Assembly: GCF_002999335.1 (NCBI RefSeq)
Contig: NW_020312194.1
Span: forward strand, 1 to 48,110
Direction of reading: 5' to 3'
DNA: 48,110 nt
Origin: Cyclospora cayetanensis
Taxonomy: Eukaryota > Apicomplexa > Conoidasida > Eucoccidiorida > Eimeriidae
Shown piece after piece: positions 47,814-48,110 of the stretch (positions within the stretch are counted from its first letter, which is position 1; every line of letters begins with the position of its first letter). The position numbers and the translations under genes are program-made. A model generated the notes under the pieces. That model saw only the letters and a program-made list of their open reading frames with translations, did not search any database and had not been told where the DNA came from.

Positions 47814-48110
47814 GGGAAGAAACAGAATAAGATGTGTGATTTAGAGAGAGATTATGTGTGTCTTAGTGAGGGTAAATATATATACCATACTCTGTATAGC
47901 GCCTCTCACGGGGGAGATGTGTGGGGGGGGTATAACTCTCGGAGACAAGATAGATAGAGCACACACACCAGAACGAGACACAAAAGGCGAGAGCGTGTCC
48001 TCTCTTGTGCTGAAAAAAAAAATAATAAAAAAAGTTCAAAATGCACTAAAGACTACGTACCAGAGAGCGGGATTATTTTGTTGTTATGTTTTGAGCCGCT
48101 GAGATATTGT
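47486..48110. other. Upstream region of the TMEM26-like gene; microsatellite-rich
   Basis: No gene seen. It includes an about 70-base (TA)n run (47743-47811) with a smaller one near 47709-47721, and an A-rich stretch at 48014-48035. It would contain the promoter of the minus-strand gene starting at 47485. Confidence 0.6.
47743..47811. repeat. (TA)n microsatellite
   Basis: About 34 uninterrupted TA units. Confidence 0.97.

Overview
The window looks like nuclear DNA of an eimeriid coccidian (an Eimeria- or Cyclospora-type apicomplexan). The reasons are genes cut into many short exons by GT-AG introns, CAG-driven Gln/Ala-rich tracts in coding exons, CCCTAAA/TTTAGGG-like heptamers scattered in introns, many microsatellites, a decayed Ty3/gypsy element, a protein with a signal-peptide plus transit-like leader as used for the apicoplast, and a homologue of a flagellar protein (eimeriid microgametes are flagellated). 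This assignment is inference; no rRNA, tRNA or organellar gene was seen.

Layout. 0-9.8 kb is gene-poor. It starts with a 16-base match to an Illumina adapter beside a GA microsatellite, then holds a poorly resolved minus-strand spliced gene (about 3.06-5.12 kb), a perfect-stem hairpin with an LTR-like stretch (6.1-6.37 kb) and a decayed integrase fragment (7.17-7.81 kb). 10.1-15.9 kb (+) is a 10-exon gene for a secreted or organellar protein with four helicase-associated (HA)-like repeats. 16.4-22.1 kb (-), convergent with it, is D-3-phosphoglycerate dehydrogenase, whose exons join in phase through the whole catalytic, intervening and ACT regions. 24.4-27.64 kb is a decayed Ty3/gypsy retroelement (protease, RT, RNase H and integrase remnants); its integrase end is nearly the same as the 7.2 kb fragment. 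29.8-31.1 kb (+) is NAA10/ARD1, the catalytic subunit of NatA. 32.2-41.4 kb (-) is a roughly 25-exon gene whose conceptual protein (about 928 aa) matches CCDC146/MBO2, a centriole/axoneme protein. 44.0-47.5 kb (-) is a 4-exon polytopic membrane protein with TMEM26-like features.

The genes do not form a pathway or operon: they cover serine biosynthesis, co-translational N-terminal acetylation, flagellum assembly and probable organelle biology. Exon borders were placed by eye from splice consensus, phase continuity and protein-family continuity. Where phases add up across every junction (NAA10, PGDH, most of CCDC146, the HA-repeat gene) the models are strong; 5' ends are the weakest part. The most interesting items are the HA-repeat protein, the CCDC146 homologue, and the two integrase fragments that share the same lesions.
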